A DNA stretch of 64,000 nucleotides from Mesorhizobium sp. B2-8-5. Lineage in GTDB: Bacteria; Pseudomonadota; Alphaproteobacteria; Rhizobiales; Rhizobiaceae. Every line of letters starts with the position of its first letter. Positions within the stretch are counted from its first letter, which is position 1. The stretch is from NCBI RefSeq assembly GCF_006440675.2, contig NZ_CP083951.1, positions 186,001-250,000 on the forward strand, given 5' to 3'. Positions 9,399 through 19,238 of this stretch are shown here, in pieces. Position numbers and translations under genes: made by a program. The notes under the pieces are model-generated. The model was not told the origin of the DNA and did no database searches. It was given only the letters and a program-made list of their open reading frames with translations.

Positions 9399-11900
9399 TC
9401 ACAGTTTCAATGTTCTCAGCCGCAAGGCATTGGCAATGACCGACACCGATGACAGGCTCATCGCCGCCGCCGCGAGCATCGGCGACAGCAGCATGCCGGT
9501 GAGCGGGTAAAGGACGCCGGCCGCCACCGGCACGCCAAGCACGTTGTAGAGGAAGGCGAAAAACAGGTTCTGGCGGATATTGCCGATCGTCGCCTGAGCC
9601 AGCGTACGTGCCCTCACAATGCCGTTGAGGTCGCCCTTGACCAGCGTGATGCCGGCGCTTTCGACCGCGACATCGGCGCCGGTGCCCATGGCGATACCGA
9701 CATCGGCACTGGCCAGCGCCGGCGCGTCGTTGACGCCGTCGCCGGCCATGGCGACGGCGGCACCCTTGGCACGCAATTCCTCGACCAGCGCGCCCTTCTC
9801 GTCCGGCAGCAGCCCGGCGCGGACCTCGTCGATGCCGAGCCTGCCGGCGATCGCTTTTGCCGTGCGCTCGTTGTCGCCAGTGGCCATGATGATGCGCAGG
9901 CCCTTGTCATGCAGGGCCTTGATCGCTTCGGCCGTCGTTACCTTAACGGGGTCGGCGACAGCGACGATGCCGGCGAACCTGCCGGCGACGGCCACGAACA
10001 TGGCCGTCTTGCCTTCGGCCTGCATCGCTTCGGCATTGGCCGCCGGCGTTTCGACGCCGAGATCCGCCATCATCGCCGCATTGCCGAGCGCGACCTTCCT
10101 GCCCGAAACCGTGCCCGAAACGCCCTTGCCGGTGATGGCTTGGAAATCGACCGCGTCGGCCAGCTTCAGACCGCGCGCGGCGGCGCCCTCGACGATCGCC
10201 TCGGCCAGCGGATGCTCGGAGCCCTTTTCGAGCGCGGCGGCGAGGCCCAGCAGCTCGTTCTCGTCGATGCCGTCGGCCGCGACGACATCGGTAAGCCGCG
10301 GCTTGCCCTCGGTCAGCGTGCCGGTCTTGTCGACGATCAGCGTATCGACCGAGGCAAAACGCTCCAACGCCGCCGCTTCCTTGATCAGCACGCCGGCATG
10401 CGCGCCGCGCCCGGTCGCGGTCATGATCGACATCGGTGTCGCAAGGCCGAGCGCGCAGGGACAGGCGATGATCAGCACCGACACCGCCGAGACGATGGCG
10501 AAGATCAAGCTCGGTTCGGGACCGAGGATCGCCCAAGCGATGAAGGCAAGGGTCGCCACCAGCACGACGGCCGGGACGAAATAGAAGGACACGCGGTCGG
10601 CGAGACCCTGGATCGGCGCGCGCGAGCGCTGCGCCTTGGCGACCAGCTCGACGATGCGCGATAGCGTGGTCTCGGCGCCGACCTTCTCGGCGCGCATGAC
10701 CAGCGAACCGTTCTTGTTCAGCGTGCCGCCGGTGAGCGTGTCGCCTTCCGTTTTTTCGACCGGTAGCGGTTCGCCCGTGATCATGGATTCGTCGATAGCC
10801 GAGCGTCCCTCCAGCACCGTGCCGTCGACCGGCACGGCGTCGCCGGGGCGGATGCGCAGCTTATCTCCGGTCTTGACGCTGTCGAGCGGCACATCCGTCT
10901 CGGAGCCGTCGGCGCCGATCAGCCGCGCGGTCTTCGGCGCGAGGTCGAGCAGCGCGCGGATGGCCGAGCCGGTACGCTCGCGGGCCCTGAGTTCCAGCAC
11001 CTGGCCGATAAAGACCAGCGCGACGATCACGGCGGCGGCCTCGAAATAGACCGGCACGGCGCCGTCATGGCCGCGGAACTGATGCGGGAAGACATCCGGG
11101 AACAGCGTAGCGACCAGGCTGAAGAGATAGGCAGCACCGACGCCCAGCGAAATCAGCGTCCACATATTGGGGCTGCGGTTGAGGATCGATTCCCAACCGC
11201 GATGGAAGAACGGAAACGCCGCCCACAGCACCACCGGGCTCGCCAGCGCCAGCTCGACCCAGGTCTTGGCGCGGCCGTCGACGAGGTTTTCGAAGCTGAG
11301 GCCCAGCATCGGTGCCATGGCGATGGTCAGGAGGGGCACCGAGAGTGCCGCGCTGACCCAGAACCGGCGCGTGAAATCGAGGAGCTCGGGATTCGGGCCT
11401 TCCTCGCCGGTCGGCACGCCCATCGGCTCCAGCGCCATGCCGCAGATCGGGCAGGAGCCGGGCTTGTCGCGGACGATCTCGGGATGCATCGGGCAGGTGT
11501 ACTGCGTGCCCTTCGACATCGGCTGAGGCTCGGGCCGGCCGGCGAGGTATTTTGCCGGCTCGGCTTCGAATTTGCCCTTGCAGCTGGCGGAGCAGAAATA
11601 GAAGCCCTGGCCTTCGTGGCGAACGAAGTGCTTCGCGCTCGCGCGGTCGACATTCATGCCGCAGACCGGGTCGGTGGCGGAAAGATATGCTTCCGGCTCG
11701 GCCTGGAATTTCGTGCGGCAGCGCTCGCTGCAGAAATGAAATGTCCGGCCGCCCTGCTCGGCCGTCGGCTTGCCGGCCGCCGGATCGACCGTCATGCCGC
11801 AGACAGGATCGCGAACCACCGCTTCGGCGCCAGGCGCGGCATCCTTCGCGGAGCAGCAGCCGCCATGCGCATGATGGTGGTGATGGTCGGAATGGGTCAT
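9399..11900 (-). CDS. copA: Copper-translocating P1B-type ATPase with two YHS domains
   Basis: An inner-membrane Cu exporter of 833 residues. The N-terminus is His-rich, then has two YHS metal domains (about 31-74 and 77-120, each with DPVCGM and an FCS pair) and a heavy-metal-binding segment YTCPMHPE...CPICGMALEP (134-160). It lacks the classical CxxC HMA domain. Core motifs: TGEP (375), CPC in the transport helix (480-482), DKTGT (phosphorylated D524) and GDGVNDAPAL. This architecture is common in CopA/ActP proteins of rhizobia. A CueR-type promoter lies 31 bp upstream, and the DUF305 gene follows in the operon. Cu(I) rather than Ag(I) specificity is inferred. Confidence 0.95.
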   Translation of the reverse strand: MTHSDHHHHHAHGGCCSAKDAAPGAEAVVRDPVCGMTVDPAAGKPTAEQGGRTFHFCSERCRTKFQAEPEAYLSATDPVCGMNVDRASAKHFVRHEGQGFYFCSASCKGKFEAEPAKYLAGRPEPQPMSKGTQYTCPMHPEIVRDKPGSCPICGMALEPMGVPTGEEGPNPELLDFTRRFWVSAALSVPLLTIAMAPMLGLSFENLVDGRAKTWVELALASPVVLWAAFPFFHRGWESILNRSPNMWTLISLGVGAAYLFSLVATLFPDVFPHQFRGHDGAVPVYFEAAAVIVALVFIGQVLELRARERTGSAIRALLDLAPKTARLIGADGSETDVPLDSVKTGDKLRIRPGDAVPVDGTVLEGRSAIDESMITGEPLPVEKTEGDTLTGGTLNKNGSLVMRAEKVGAETTLSRIVELVAKAQRSRAPIQGLADRVSFYFVPAVVLVATLAFIAWAILGPEPSLIFAIVSAVSVLIIACPCALGLATPMSIMTATGRGAHAGVLIKEAAALERFASVDTLIVDKTGTLTEGKPRLTDVVAADGIDENELLGLAAALEKGSEHPLAEAIVEGAAARGLKLADAVDFQAITGKGVSGTVSGRKVALGNAAMMADLGVETPAANAEAMQAEGKTAMFVAVAGRFAGIVAVADPVKVTTAEAIKALHDKGLRIIMATGDNERTAKAIAGRLGIDEVRAGLLPDEKGALVEELRAKGAAVAMAGDGVNDAPALASADVGIAMGTGADVAVESAGITLVKGDLNGIVRARTLAQATIGNIRQNLFFAFLYNVLGVPVAAGVLYPLTGMLLSPMLAAAAMSLSSVSVIANALRLRTLKL

Positions 11901-11930
11901 GGGCAGGCCTCTGAATCTCGAACTGAGGCG

Positions 11931-11961
11931 GAGGTAGTGCTTCCAGTAACTGGAAGGTCAA
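11931..11961 (-). promoter_or_regulatory. CueR/HmrR-type copper-inducible promoter
   Basis: Read on the minus strand: -35 TTGACC (11961-11956), a 19-bp spacer and -10 TACCTC (11936-11931). The spacer holds the dyad CTTCCAGTTACTGGAAG (11956-11940, 8-bp arms around one base). The 19-bp spacer and the CCTTCC...GGAAG dyad are hallmarks of MerR-family Cu promoters. It drives the copper ATPase and probably the DUF305 gene. Confidence 0.9.
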
Positions 11962-12084
11962 GGGCCGGTTTGGATTTTTCCGGCTATCGCCATCCGGCTT
12001 CGCGTGGCGTCCATCGCACGCTGCTGGAAACGCGCCGCCCGCCCCATACACAGCGCCGCGAAAACAGGCTATAGACGCCGCCGA

Positions 12085-14886
12085 ATGGCAAAGATCTCCC
12101 TGAAACTCGACGAAATCATCGATGGCGATGCCTTGCGCCGCGACTTGACCGCGCTGACGGCGGCGAGCGCCGGCGACGGTTCAGGACCGGCTGTTCGCAC
12201 GGCCGTCCTCCAGCTGCTCAAGGCCAGGATGGCGGAAGGGCGAAAGATCGCCGAAGCCATGCTCAAGCAGGATGGCGGCGGCAATGCCTGCGCCGAGCGG
12301 CTCTCGCATCTGATGGATGAGCTGATCCGGGCGCTCTATGATTTCGCCGCTACCCATGTCTACCGGGTCAAGAACCGGTCCGCGGCCGAGCGCATGGCGG
12401 TCGTTGCCGTCGGCGGCTACGGCCGCGGCACGCTGGCGCCGGGCTCCGACATAGACCTGCTTTTCCTGCTGCCCTACAAGCAGACCCCATGGGGCGAACA
12501 GATCGTCGAATACATGCTCTACATGCTGTGGGACATGGGGCTGAAGGTCGGCCACGCCACCCGCAACATCGACGAGTGCCTCAGGCTCTCGCGCAGCGAC
12601 ATCACCATCCGCACCTCGATCCTCGAGGCGCGCTTCCTGTGGGGCGAACACAAGCTCTATGACGAGCTGCTCACGCGCTTCGATCACGAAGTGGTGCGCA
12701 CCACCGGGCCGGAATATGTGCAGGCCAAGCTTGCCGAGCGCGACGAGCGCCACGCCAAGGCCGGCGAAAGCCGCTACCTGGTCGAACCCAATGTCAAGGA
12801 CGGCAAGGGCGGCCTGCGCGACCTGCAGACGCTGTTTTGGATCGGCAAATATTTCTATCGCGTGCGCACCGGCGAGGAGCTGGTCGAGAAGGGCGTCTTC
12901 ACCGAGGCCGAATATCGCGAATTCCAGAAGGCCGAGGATTTCCTGTGGGCGGTGCGCTGCCACATGCATTTCCTCACCGGCAAGGCGGAGGAGCGGCTGC
13001 ATTTCGACATCCAGCGCGAGATCGCCGAGCGTCTGGGCTATACGACGCATCCCGGCCTGTCGGCGGTCGAGCGCTTCATGAAGCACTATTTCCTCGTCGC
13101 CAAGGATGTCGGTGACCTCACCCGCATCTTCTGCGCGGCGCTCGAGGAAGAGCAGGCCAAGCACGTGCCGGGCTTCAACCGCATCTTCCTCACCTTCTCG
13201 CGGCGCAAGCGCAAGCTTGCCGGCACCTCCGACTTCATCGTCGACAACCACCGCATCAACATCGCCGACGACAGCGTGTTCGAGCGCGATCCGGTCAACC
13301 TGCTCAGGCTGTTCTGGTTTGCCGACAAGCACGGGCTGGAGTTCCACCCCGACGCGCTGAAGCTGCTCACCCGCTCGCTCGGGCTCGTCAACAAGTCGCT
13401 CCGGCGCGACGAGGAAGCCAACCGGCTGTTCCTCGACATACTGACGTCGGACCGCAATGCCGAGCTCAATCTCAGGCGCATGAACGAGGCCGGGCTGCTC
13501 GGCAGGCTGATCCCGGACTTCGGCAAGATCGTCGCCATGATGCAGTTCTCGATGTACCACCACTATACGGTGGACGAGCATCTGATCCGCTGCATCGGCG
13601 TGCTGGCCGAGATCGAGCGCGGCGACGGCGCGAAGGTGCATCCGCTGTCGCATACGCTGATGCCGGGACTGAAGAAGAGCCGCGAGGCGCTCTATGTCGC
13701 CGTGCTTTTGCACGACATCGCCAAGGGCCGGCCGGAGGACCATTCGGAAGCCGGGGCCAGGATCGCGCGGCGCATCTGTCCGCATATGGGATTGTCGGCG
13801 GCCGACACCGAGACCGTCGCCTGGCTGGTCGAGAACCATCTCGTGATGTCGATGACGGCGCAGACGCGCGACCTCAACGACCGCAAGACGATCGAGGATT
13901 TCGCCTCCATCGTGCAGTCGGTCGAGCGGCTGAAGTTGCTTTTGATCCTCACCGTCTGCGACATCAGGGGCGTCGGGCCGGGCGTGTGGAATGGTTGGAA
14001 AGGCCAGCTGCTTCGCACACTCTATTTCGAGACGGAGCTGCTTTTGACCGGCGGCTTTTCCGAGGTGTCGCGCGCCGAGCGCACGACGGCGGCGCGCGAG
14101 CGGCTGGCCGAGGCGCTGGCGGCATGGCCGGCGAAGGAGCGCAAACGCTACGTCGCCCTGCACTACGAGAACTATCTGCTCACCGTCGATCTGCCCGACC
14201 AGTTGCGACACGCCGAGTTCGTCCGCGAGGCGGATGCGGCAGGCAAGAAGCTCGCCACCATGGTCAAGACGCATGAGTTCGAAGCGGTGACCGAGATCAC
14301 CGTGCTGGCGCCGGACCATCCGCGCCTGCTTTCGATCATCGCCGGGGCATGCGCCGCGGCCGGCGGCAACATCGTCGACGCGCAGATCTTCACCACCTCG
14401 GACGGGCGGGCGCTGGACTCGATCCTGATCTCGAGGGAATTCGACCTCGACGAGGACGAGCGCCGGCGCGCCGAGCGGGTCGGCCGGCTGATCGAGGACG
14501 TGCTGTCCGGCAAGAGCTGGCTGCCCGAGATGATCGAGAAGCGCACCAAGCCGAAGCGCGGCGCCAAGGCTTTCAGGATTCCGCCCCGCGCCGAGATCCG
14601 AAACACGCTGTCGAACCGCTTTTCGGTGGTCGAGGTCGAGGGGCTGGACCGGCCGGGCCTGCTGTCCGAGATCACCGGGACGCTGTCGGACCTGTCGCTC
14701 GACATCGCCTCGGCGCATATCACCACCTTCGGCGAGAAGGTCATCGACACGTTTTACGTCACCGACCTGACCGGACTGAAGATCGACAGCCCGACGCGCA
14801 CCGCCACCATCCACAAGCGGCTGATCGATACGCTCGAAGGCAATTCGTCCGAACGTAACGGCAAGGCCAAGGCAGCGGCCGAGTGA
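12085..14886 (+). CDS. glnD: Bifunctional PII uridylyltransferase/uridylyl-removing enzyme GlnD
   Basis: A 933-residue nitrogen sensor that adds UMP to PII proteins at low glutamine and removes it at high glutamine. The nucleotidyltransferase motif [17 protein letters not shown] spans 110-126. The hydrolase HD site is in [18 protein letters not shown] (HD about 543-544). Two C-terminal ACT domains (from about residues 735 and 850) should bind glutamine. The start is ATG 12085 ([10 protein letters not shown]); an upstream in-frame ATG at 12004 adds 27 unrelated residues. It is followed by murJ after 40 bp, as in other rhizobia. Confidence 0.97.
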   Translation: MAKISLKLDEIIDGDALRRDLTALTAASAGDGSGPAVRTAVLQLLKARMAEGRKIAEAMLKQDGGGNACAERLSHLMDELIRALYDFAATHVYRVKNRSAAERMAVVAVGGYGRGTLAPGSDIDLLFLLPYKQTPWGEQIVEYMLYMLWDMGLKVGHATRNIDECLRLSRSDITIRTSILEARFLWGEHKLYDELLTRFDHEVVRTTGPEYVQAKLAERDERHAKAGESRYLVEPNVKDGKGGLRDLQTLFWIGKYFYRVRTGEELVEKGVFTEAEYREFQKAEDFLWAVRCHMHFLTGKAEERLHFDIQREIAERLGYTTHPGLSAVERFMKHYFLVAKDVGDLTRIFCAALEEEQAKHVPGFNRIFLTFSRRKRKLAGTSDFIVDNHRINIADDSVFERDPVNLLRLFWFADKHGLEFHPDALKLLTRSLGLVNKSLRRDEEANRLFLDILTSDRNAELNLRRMNEAGLLGRLIPDFGKIVAMMQFSMYHHYTVDEHLIRCIGVLAEIERGDGAKVHPLSHTLMPGLKKSREALYVAVLLHDIAKGRPEDHSEAGARIARRICPHMGLSAADTETVAWLVENHLVMSMTAQTRDLNDRKTIEDFASIVQSVERLKLLLILTVCDIRGVGPGVWNGWKGQLLRTLYFETELLLTGGFSEVSRAERTTAARERLAEALAAWPAKERKRYVALHYENYLLTVDLPDQLRHAEFVREADAAGKKLATMVKTHEFEAVTEITVLAPDHPRLLSIIAGACAAAGGNIVDAQIFTTSDGRALDSILISREFDLDEDERRRAERVGRLIEDVLSGKSWLPEMIEKRTKPKRGAKAFRIPPRAEIRNTLSNRFSVVEVEGLDRPGLLSEITGTLSDLSLDIASAHITTFGEKVIDTFYVTDLTGLKIDSPTRTATIHKRLIDTLEGNSSERNGKAKAAAE

Positions 14887-14926
14887 CCATCCATTTGACG
14901 CAATTTTTCTGGCAGTCGTCCCCAGC

Positions 14927-16534
14927 ATGAGCCTAGTCAAGAAATTCGCCACCGTCGCTTCCGGCACGCTGATGAGCCGGGCGCTGGGTTTCGGCCGTGA
15001 GATGCTGATGGCGGCGGCACTCGGCACCGGGCCGGTCGCCGACGCCTTCAACGCCGCCTTCCAGTTCCCCAACACCTTCCGCCGGCTGTTTGCCGAGGGC
15101 GCCTTCAACGCCGCTTTCGTGCCGCTGTTCGCCAAGGAGATCGAGCAGCATGGCACCGAAGGCGCCAAGCGCTTTTCGGAGGAAGTGTTCGGTGTGCTGT
15201 TTTCGGCGCTTTTGGCACTGACAATCGCGATGGAACTGGCGATGCCGCTGATCGTGCGCTACCTGGTGGCGCCGGGCTTTGCCGACATTCCAGGCAAGTT
15301 CGAGACGACCGTCCGGCTTGCGACGATCATGTTCCCGTACCTGATCTGCATGTCGCTCGGCGCCATGATGGCCGGCATGCTGAACTCGCTGCGCCGCTAT
15401 TTCGCGGCGGCGATCGCGCCCGCCTTCCTCAACATCATCCTGATCGGCGTGCTCGCCTATGCCTGGTATCACGGGCTGGACGCGCGTGATGTCGGCTTCG
15501 GCTTGTCCTGGGGCGTGCTGGCGGCGGGCATCGTGCAGCTTGCCATCGTCTGGATAGCGGTGCGCAATGCCGGCATCTCGATCGGCTTCCGCTGGCCGAA
15601 GATGACGCCCAACGTCAAGAGGTTGCTGATCCTGGCGCTGCCGGCGGCGATCACCGGCGGCATCACCCAGATCAACCAGCTGATCGGCACGGCGATCGCC
15701 TCGGCGCAGAACAGCGCGGTGTCGTCGCTCGCCTATGCCGATCGCATCTACCAGCTCCCGCTCGGCGTCGTCGGCGTGGCCGTCGCCATCGTGCTGTTGC
15801 CGGAACTGTCGCGGGCGCTGAAATCGGGCAATCTGATCGAGGCCGCCAATCTGCAGAACCGCTCGGTCGAGTTCACCTTGTTCATGACCTTGCCGGCGGC
15901 AGCCGCGCTCTGGGTGATGTCGGAACCGATCGTGCGGCTGGTCTATGAGCGCGGCGCCTTCGCCGCCAACCACTCGACGCCGATCGTCGCCTCGATCCTG
16001 GCGATCTTCGGCCTCGGCCTGCCCGCCTTCGTTTTGATCAAGGCGTTCACGCCCGGCTATTTCGCGCGCGAGGACACCCGGACGCCGATGATTTTTGCCG
16101 CCATCTCGGTCGGCGTGAATGTCGCCACTGCATTGACCCTGTTCCCGTCGATGGGCGCGCCTGGCATCGCGGTGGCCTCGGCCGTTGCCGGCTGGGTCAA
16201 CGCGCTGATGCTGCTCGGCATGCTGATCAGGCGCGGCCATTGGGGCCGCGACGTGCCGCTCTTGAGACGCATTCCCCGGCTGGTGCTCTCGGCCGTAATC
16301 ATGGCCGTGGCGCTTTACTTCGCGGAGCGCCACTTTGCCACACAGATTGGGCCTGGCTCGCCGCTCGTGGTGAAGGCGACGACGGTGCTTGGCCTGGTCG
16401 CCGGGGGCGCCGCGCTCTACTTCATCGCCGCCTTCGGCACCGGCGGCGCCGATTTCGGCATGGTCCGGCGCAATGTGAAACGTCGTTCACCCAAAGCGCC
16501 ACCACCCGTCAGGGAACGGTCTCCAGATCCGTGA
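14927..16534 (+). CDS. murJ: Lipid II flippase MurJ (MviN)
   Basis: A 535-residue polytopic inner-membrane protein of the MOP/MVF superfamily that moves lipid II to the periplasmic face for peptidoglycan synthesis. The N-terminus SRALGFGREMLMAAALG followed by PNTFRRLFAEGAFNAAFVP is the MurJ signature, and roughly 14 hydrophobic segments follow. It lies 40 bp after glnD, and probable co-transcription with glnD matches the common alphaproteobacterial order. The last 26 bp overlap the end of the convergent vapC toxin gene. Confidence 0.96.
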   Translation: MSLVKKFATVASGTLMSRALGFGREMLMAAALGTGPVADAFNAAFQFPNTFRRLFAEGAFNAAFVPLFAKEIEQHGTEGAKRFSEEVFGVLFSALLALTIAMELAMPLIVRYLVAPGFADIPGKFETTVRLATIMFPYLICMSLGAMMAGMLNSLRRYFAAAIAPAFLNIILIGVLAYAWYHGLDARDVGFGLSWGVLAAGIVQLAIVWIAVRNAGISIGFRWPKMTPNVKRLLILALPAAITGGITQINQLIGTAIASAQNSAVSSLAYADRIYQLPLGVVGVAVAIVLLPELSRALKSGNLIEAANLQNRSVEFTLFMTLPAAAALWVMSEPIVRLVYERGAFAANHSTPIVASILAIFGLGLPAFVLIKAFTPGYFAREDTRTPMIFAAISVGVNVATALTLFPSMGAPGIAVASAVAGWVNALMLLGMLIRRGHWGRDVPLLRRIPRLVLSAVIMAVALYFAERHFATQIGPGSPLVVKATTVLGLVAGGAALYFIAAFGTGGADFGMVRRNVKRRSPKAPPPVRERSPDP

Positions 16535-16913
16535 GCCGGAATTCATTGGCCGTGGAAAGCATCGGAACGGCGTAGTATCGCGCGCAAGCGTAGTGGAAGC
16601 AGTCCGCCATGTTTAGGCGGACAGCATTGTTGCGAAACCGCGAAGCGGCCTCGATGGACAGGGATGTTGCCTCGGGTGCAGGCGGAAGCTCGCGCAAGGC
16701 AATGGCCCGCTCTTCTAGAAAGCGATCTACAATCTCCGCGCTTCTTGCGACCGGAATCGCCAGCTTTTCTGGTCGCGCGAGCGCCATCGCGGCCTCCCAA
16801 ACGGCTATCGCCGACGTGAACGGTGCCGATGCCTCCATGACGGCCTGCGCGCATCGCTCGGCTTCCGTCTCGTTGCTCAGGATCGCGACGATGGCTGCTG
16901 CGTCGACAAACAT
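16509..16913 (-). CDS. vapC: VapC-type PIN-domain ribonuclease toxin
   Basis: A 134-residue PIN protein. The acidic residues expected in the Mg-dependent RNase site are visible: D4 (MFVDAAAIVAIL), E40 (AVWEAAMALA) and D104 (NMADCFHYA). It shares one base with the antitoxin stop codon (TGATG), showing translational coupling. The 3' end runs 26 bp into the coding end of murJ on the other strand. By family the toxin cuts RNA when VapB is degraded; the target is unknown. It belongs to the FitB/Rv0624-like VapC group often paired with Rv0623-type antitoxins. Confidence 0.93.
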   Translation of the reverse strand: MFVDAAAIVAILSNETEAERCAQAVMEASAPFTSAIAVWEAAMALARPEKLAIPVARSAEIVDRFLEERAIALRELPPAPEATSLSIEAASRFRNNAVRLNMADCFHYACARYYAVPMLSTANEFRLTDLETVP

Positions 16914-17158
16914 CAGTCGTCGCCGGAAAGTTCATCATAAACGGACTGCGGCAACGGTTTGCGCGCTTGTTCGCTAAGCTTGATTCCAAACTCGGCTCGC
17001 AGTCGCGCCGCCGTTTCCAGTGGCGTCTCGCGATTGCGCCGCCGCTCCAGGGCCTCGCGCATGGCAATCACGATTGCCTCGGTGATGCCTACCCCTTCAG
17101 CTTTGGCGAAAGCGCGCGTCAGCCTGTCGGCTTCCTTGTTGTTGATGTTGATAGTCAT
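16913..17158 (-). CDS. vapB: VapB-type antitoxin (Rv0623-like)
   Basis: An 81-residue antitoxin upstream of, and overlapping, vapC. The N-terminal half MTININNKEADRLTRAFAK is the ribbon-helix-helix-like DNA-binding start of Rv0623-type antitoxins, and ETPLETAARLRAEFGIKL is the toxin-wrapping segment. The Shine-Dalgarno AAAGGA precedes ATG 17158. Repeated CTACAT/ATGTAG boxes just upstream are likely autoregulatory operators. The pair lies between murJ and trpS, where rhizobia usually have no TA module, so it is probably an acquired insertion. Confidence 0.92.
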   Translation of the reverse strand: MTININNKEADRLTRAFAKAEGVGITEAIVIAMREALERRRNRETPLETAARLRAEFGIKLSEQARKPLPQSVYDELSGDD

Positions 17159-17160
17159 CG

Positions 17161-17192
17161 CTACATTCCTTTATGTAGTTAGAAAGATGTAG
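17161..17192. promoter_or_regulatory. vapBC operator region (CTACAT/ATGTAG boxes)
   Basis: CTACAT (17161-17166) is inverted relative to ATGTAG (17173-17178), and a second ATGTAG follows at 17187-17192. The first pair covers the vapB Shine-Dalgarno region. Three related half-sites suit cooperative VapBC binding; this is inferred from position only. Confidence 0.55.
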
Positions 17193-17392
17193 CTTATGCG
17201 TGGCAATGTCAACGTACCGATGAGCCATGCCAGCTCGGTCCGCGCCTCTTGATCGCGCGGCCGGCTTCGTCCATAAGCGCGCCGTCGCAAGACTTTCGCC
17301 GCGCGCGGTTTCCAGCCGTGTGATTGGCTCCAAAACATCTGCAACTTTTTGGAATCACGCTTATACGGCCCTCCACAAGCCATGAGGAATTC

Positions 17393-18460
17393 ATGTCCGC
17401 CTTCAAGCCACTCGTCTTTTCGGGCGTCCAGCCGACCGGCAACCTGCATCTCGGCAACTATCTCGGCGCCATCAAGAAATTCGTCGCTCTCCAGGAACAG
17501 TCCGACTGCATCTACTGCGTCGTCGACCTGCATTCGCTGACGGCGCAGCTGGTGCATCAGGACCTGGGCGACCAGACGCGATCGATCACCGCGGCGTTCC
17601 TGGCCTCCGGCATAGACCCGAAGAAGCACATCGTCTTCAACCAGTCGCGGGTCATGCAGCACGCCGAGCTTGCCTGGATCTTCAACTGCGTGGCGCGCAT
17701 CGGCTGGATGTACCGGATGACGCAGTTCAAGGACAAGGCCGGCAAGGACCGCGAGAACGCCTCGCTCGGCCTGCTCGCCTATCCGAGCCTGATGGCTGCC
17801 GACATCCTGCTCTATCGCGCCACCCATGTGCCGGTGGGCGAGGACCAGAAGCAGCATCTGGAGCTCACCCGCGACATCGCGCAGAAATTCAACAACGACT
17901 TCTCCGAGAAGATCGCCGCGCTCGGCGTCGGCGTCGAAATGCAGGTCGGCGAAGAGACGGTGAACGGTTACTTCCCGATCACCGAGCCGGTGATCGGTGG
18001 TCCGGCGGCGCGCATCATGAGCCTGCGCGACGGCTCGAAGAAGATGTCGAAGTCGGATCCGTCGGACCTCTCGCGCATCAATTTGACCGACGATGCCGAC
18101 ACCATCTCGAAGAAGATCCGCAAGGCCAAGACCGACCCGGAGGCCTTGCCGAGCGAGATCGAGGGGCTGGAAAGCCGGCCCGAGGCCGAAAACCTCGTCG
18201 GCATCTATGCCGGTCTCGCCGAGATCTCGAAGGAAGACGTGCTGAAGGAATATGGCGGTCAGCAATTCTCCGTGTTCAAGCCGGCTCTGGCCGACCTTGC
18301 CGTGGAGAAGCTGGCGCCGATCGCTTCCGAGATGCGCCGCATCGAGGGCGACCGCGCCTATGTCGACGCCGTGCTCAAGGACGGCGGCGGCCGCGCCCGC
18401 GCCATCGCCGAGGGCACGATGAAGACGGTGCGTGACATTATCGGCCTGTTGCAGGACTGA
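17393..18460 (+). CDS. trpS: Tryptophanyl-tRNA synthetase
   Basis: A class I aminoacyl-tRNA synthetase of 355 residues that charges tRNA-Trp. The HIGH-equivalent motif is GNLHLGNY (residues 16-23) and the KMSKS motif is KKMSKSD (216-222). Other TrpRS blocks are [24 protein letters not shown] and [19 protein letters not shown]. The start ATG 17393 follows GAGGAATTC; an upstream start at 17324 adds unrelated residues. The 234-bp gap before it, to vapB, contains only the vapBC operator and no gene that I can support. Confidence 0.98.
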   Translation: MSAFKPLVFSGVQPTGNLHLGNYLGAIKKFVALQEQSDCIYCVVDLHSLTAQLVHQDLGDQTRSITAAFLASGIDPKKHIVFNQSRVMQHAELAWIFNCVARIGWMYRMTQFKDKAGKDRENASLGLLAYPSLMAADILLYRATHVPVGEDQKQHLELTRDIAQKFNNDFSEKIAALGVGVEMQVGEETVNGYFPITEPVIGGPAARIMSLRDGSKKMSKSDPSDLSRINLTDDADTISKKIRKAKTDPEALPSEIEGLESRPEAENLVGIYAGLAEISKEDVLKEYGGQQFSVFKPALADLAVEKLAPIASEMRRIEGDRAYVDAVLKDGGGRARAIAEGTMKTVRDIIGLLQD

Positions 18461-18562
18461 CCGACGAGTTGGTCCCATAGGACCATTGCCGCGCCAGCCG
18501 GCGGCTTGCCGCCGGTCGGCCGCGGTGGCAGATTGCGGCCGAACCATACCGAGCAGATAGAC

Positions 18563-19054
18563 ATGGTCTCCAAACGCCTCAGCCGCGAAGCCGGCCATCG
18601 CAGGAAATTCCTGACGATCATCGACGATACGCCGGAATGCGAGCGCGCAGTCGCCTATGCCTCGAAGCGGGCGCAAAGCACCAGCGGCGTGCTGGTGCTG
18701 CTCTATGTCATCGTGCCGGACGATTTTCAGCATTGGCTGGGGGTCGAGAAGATCATGCGCGAGGAAGCGAATGCGACGGCGCGCGCGGCGCTCGACGGCT
18801 ATGCGAACAAGGTGCGGCAGAAGCTCGGCATCGAACCGGAGCTGGTCGTGCGCGAAGGCAAGCCCACGGAAGAAATCCACAAGCTGATCGAGGAAGACCA
18901 GGACATCGCCATCCTGGTGCTGGCAGCCGGCGCCGGCAAGGAAGGCCCTGGACCGCTGGTCAGCGCGGTTGCCGGCAGGGGAGCGGCCTTCCCCATTCCA
19001 GTCACGGTGGTGCCGCAGAATCTGTCCGACGAAGAGATCGACAGCTTAGCTTAA
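18563..19054 (+). CDS. Universal stress protein (UspA family)
   Basis: A 163-residue cytoplasmic Usp domain protein. It opens with FLTIIDDTPECERAVAYASK (the beta-1/alpha-1 block), contains LVLLYVIVPDD and ends with the nucleotide-binding-like IAILVLAAGAGKEGPGPLVS followed by FPIPVTVVPQ. The start ATG 18563 (MVSKRLSREAG) was preferred over an upstream in-frame codon that reads through a GC hairpin at about 18495-18520. The order trpS-usp-nfu is conserved in rhizobia. Its specific role is not deducible. Confidence 0.92.
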   Translation: MVSKRLSREAGHRRKFLTIIDDTPECERAVAYASKRAQSTSGVLVLLYVIVPDDFQHWLGVEKIMREEANATARAALDGYANKVRQKLGIEPELVVREGKPTEEIHKLIEEDQDIAILVLAAGAGKEGPGPLVSAVAGRGAAFPIPVTVVPQNLSDEEIDSLA

Positions 19055-19190
19055 GCCACCTCAATCCCAGGCCTCCGCCGACCTGATCACTACAACCACT
19101 TCAAAAGCCGTGACGGACCCGGTAAAAACATTCCGCCAGCCAGCTGTTCGGGCGACGCGTTTCGCTTGAATGTCCAGCCGATAGAGCCTA

Positions 19191-19207
19191 TTTAGAATTA
19201 TTCCAAA
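19191..19207 (+). promoter_or_regulatory. Probable Irr box (iron control element) upstream of nfu
   Basis: TTTAGAATTATTCCAAA matches the alphaproteobacterial ICE consensus TTTAGAA-N3-TTCTAAA, as I remember it, with one mismatch. It lies 31 bp before the nfu ATG and inside a wider dyad CCGATAG (19178-19184) / CTATCGG (19208-19214). Irr acts when iron/haem is scarce, which fits an Fe-S assembly gene. Confidence 0.65.
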
Positions 19208-19238
19208 CTATCGGCCCGGGAAGGGCCTGGAGATACCC

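Noticed and set aside
12181..15168. 995-codon minus-strand frame opposite glnD
   Set aside because: Same GC-driven antisense artefact; low-complexity Asp/Arg/His-rich translation and no Shine-Dalgarno.
18495..18520. GC hairpin CCGGCGG-CTTG-CCGCCGG as a trpS terminator
   Set aside because: The stem is good but no T-tract follows on either strand, so a Rho-independent terminator cannot be supported.
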